The translations under genes and the position numbers were made by a program. From assembly GCA_028564675.1 (NCBI GenBank), contig JAOVVO010000320.1:23527-87526 (forward strand): a DNA stretch of 64,000 nucleotides, read 5' to 3'. Below the pieces are notes generated by a model. The model searched no databases, was not told where the DNA came from, and saw only the letters and a list, made by a program, of their open reading frames with translations. This document shows, piece after piece, positions 61,661-64,000 of this stretch; the stretch's first letter is position 1; every line of letters starts with the position of its first letter. Source of the stretch: Onchocerca lupi. Lineage: Eukaryota; Nematoda; Chromadorea; Rhabditida; Onchocercidae.

Positions 61661-62859
61661 AGGTATGACGTAGGAGCATGAGGAAACGTAATATTTTCGC
61701 ATATTTCCGCTTGAATTTGAAAAATTTATTTGAAATATGAATCTTGTTTAATCTTTTCCTGTATAATATTTTACTGAAAATTGCCTTCATCTACTTGTGT
61801 CTTCTCAAAAATTTTTTTTTCTCGAATTTTTTTCTTTCCTATTCTTTCTAACATTTCAGTTTTGTCTTTATAATTTTTTTTCTCATGGAAAAAGCTTAAT
61901 TGCTTTGAGTTGTATTATTATTATTACTATTTTTATCATTATTACCATTACGATTATGATTAATAACTATGTCATTGTGTGTTGCCGCTGTGAAATTTTG
62001 AAATTGATAATTTTTATGTCAAAAACAATGCTCTTTTTTCTAACCTTTTTTTTTCTTTTCGGATCAATTAATTAATTATTTGATTGATTGTATATACGTT
62101 GAAAATTAGAAGAAAAGAAATATTGTTTCAATTACTTCATTATTTCTGTCGCCACTTATGGATAATATTAATTGCTGTTATCATTGCTACTATGAGCTTT
62201 TTTGTGGGACAAAAAAAGAAAAAATACCTTTGGCCAAATATTCAAACAATTTAAAGCTCAGTGAAAGAAGAAAGACCATTTCAAATTTATGTGAAAAAAT
62301 AATGGGAAATTTTATAAATTTGAAGAAATTTCTCTCATCTAACTTACGAAATGCTTACTCTACAATTATGGCTACAGTTTTTGTCTAATCAAATTTTGGC
62401 GAATGATTATTGGATGGATTTTTGGTTTTTATTCAAAAATTAGGGCAATTTAATTAATTGTTTCGTTTTTACATGTGATTCGAGAGGTCACAATATCCGC
62501 TTGATGTGATTAATTCGCTTGTATGAATCTACGAAAATTATATAACGATTGCAGTGTGAAGCATTATATTTGTTTGAAGGAAAAGAATCTCCTAGCATTT
62601 AATTTATTCATAGATTTTATTAGATTTTCACCAATCTATAGAGGAATTTTTTTAATTATTGAATAATTCTCAACTTCAGTCCATGCATCAATAAAATATG
62701 TAAGTTAGAGGATAATTTCTTTGTGCAAAGGCCACGAAATTGACATTCAATTTAGCCTAAATAATATAATTACTTGAAATAAATTCAAAAATTCTTATCA
62801 TTTACTTTAATTTATTGCTAGATAGTGAAAAAAAAAAGTTAATTTATTTTATCTGCAAA
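61661..62859. other. AT-rich intergenic region
   Basis: No gene can be supported. The short open frames here are low-complexity Phe/Ile/Lys-rich and unlike the tensin exons in composition. Confidence 0.6.
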
Positions 62860-62867
62860 CCGGTTTT

Positions 62868-62883
62868 AGTCAAAATTTTGACT
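62868..62883. repeat. Perfect 16-base palindrome
   Basis: AGTCAAAATTTTGACT reads the same on both strands. It lies at the left edge of the GC-rich island and may be a binding site or chance. Confidence 0.6.
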
Positions 62884-63286
62884 CTCTTTTACCTCTATTC
62901 TCAGTCCAGAATTTCGTTTCGCTTTCGTTTTAACCACCAATAGCGCTTTTCAATTTCTTACATTTCGCTCATTTGGAGCAGAAATGTTTATATTTGAAAC
63001 ATATTGATATTGATAAATTTGCCAACTAAGCAGATTGGCACCTCTGCCGGAAGACAGCGATGATAATGACTCTGAGATGTCGATGGTGCAGTGAAGAATG
63101 GTGTTGAAGTTGTGGAATCGGCTGTAACGATCCTGGAGTTTCTTCTGTAGGCTTTTATTTGTTTGGCAATCGCACATTGAAGTTATATTGCAAGCTCTTA
63201 TTTTAATCGGATGAGGACAAATAATATTCGGTTCCTATCATGCAAAGAGCGTCCACCGCCACATTGCCAAAGGCTTCTCCCCGCAG

Positions 63287-63371
63287 GTTACTGGAGCCTT
63301 CTGAGATAAACTTGGACATCGTCGCAAGTAATACCTAGATGGAGGTTCGCAGCGAAACAGTTCTTACATTG
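63287..63371 (+). CDS. Possible first exon of the next gene (partial, unrecognised)
   Basis: A strong acceptor TTCTCCCCGCAG ends at 63286. Then come 52 bases with stops, an in-frame TAG at 63336-63338 and ATG at 63339, which opens MEVRSETVLTL and runs into the consensus donor TTG|GTAATT. The stretch is close to half G+C, against about a quarter around it. Other frames and the minus strand are also open over parts of the island, so the strand and frame are uncertain. No family is recognised. Confidence 0.25.
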
Positions 63372-64000
63372 GTAATTTTTAATTTTAAAATAGCCTCTAC
63401 TTATTTCTTAATCTATCATGTAAATTTATTAAAATAGAATTAACGACTTTTTAGCAATAAATTAATTAAAAAATAAAAAGAATTCAATCATGTAGTGTGA
63501 TAAATTAATTTTATTAATACTCGTTGAAAATTCCTTTTCATCAGAACGAACGATTAAGTTGGTTAATATATCTATTTAAATAAAAATGTAAATATTCGTT
63601 GTTACTCCCATATAACTTTGCAAGTTCTTCGTCGATTGCATTGAAATTTTGAAACAAGATTGCATTCGAACAGGCGAATAGATATATGCGCAATATTTTT
63701 TCTATTTTTTTGTTTCTATTCCATCTTTTTTCCTTTTTTGATACAATTGAAGCGAATAGGTAAAAAAAGTTCGATTAGTAAATGTCCATATTAAGCAATA
63801 ATTGAAACATTTTTGTTCATTTCATCTACTATTATACATGCATTTTGATAAATTTTGTATTGTCCAATTCAAGTTGTGCAATTTAGTTGCAGATTTTTAT
63901 ATTTAAGTTCGATATTCGGAACACTATGGACTTGACAAATTTTACTTTCATAAAATCTCATCAACTATAATAACCTTCATAGAAAAGAAGAAAAAAGCTA
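63372..64000. other. AT-rich right end of window
   Basis: No exon seen. If the candidate exon ending at 63371 is real, this is its first intron. Confidence 0.5.

Overview
The window is eukaryotic and very AT-rich (about a quarter G+C by eye), full of poly-A/poly-T tracts and microsatellites. It carries one large, heavily split gene on the + strand. The compact TTTCAG/TTTTAG-type 3' splice sites without a distinct distant branch-point tract, the short coding exons and the encoded protein family suggest a nematode, plausibly an AT-rich clade III (spirurid/filarial-like) species. That assignment is inference; no rRNA or mitochondrial marker is present.

The gene encodes a tensin (C. elegans name tns-1), the adaptor that links integrin adhesions to actin. 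I assembled it exon by exon: every junction is phase-consistent and the joined frame ends in one stop. Exons 2-8 (20172-26681) encode the PTEN-like phosphatase and C2 domains. Exons 9-24 (30245-55494) encode a long disordered linker with proline-rich SH3 ligands, a helical charged segment and a large acidic exon. Exons 25-30 (56122-61089) encode the SH2 domain and the C-terminal PTB domain. Exons 2-30 give 1720 residues. A phase-compatible upstream exon (6403-7128, 242 residues of unknown, basic, repeat-like sequence) would make 1962. It is separated by a 13-kb intron, and its membership of this gene is inferred, not shown.

The layout suggests several products. Exon 24 is preceded immediately by an in-frame TGA and holds an ATG just after a good acceptor. 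A short tensin of 630 residues (acidic region plus SH2-PTB) can therefore start at 54471, while a strong acceptor 34 bases upstream would end the long form. Reading through exon 17 reaches a stop with an overlapping AATAAA. The last intron has a GC donor, and its retention truncates the PTB domain.

Region by region: 1-6402 is upstream noncoding sequence with ATC microsatellites; 7129-20171 is intron 1, with a 94-base hairpin and a five-copy 40-base degenerate repeat; 20172-61089 is the tensin body; 61090-61660 is the 3' UTR and poly(A) signals; 62860-63371 is a GC-rich island that may hold the 5' end of the next gene; the remainder is AT-rich. A 95-base TA-flanked foldback element (36453-36547) lies in intron 9. 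I saw no tRNA, rRNA, CRISPR array or bacterial insert.
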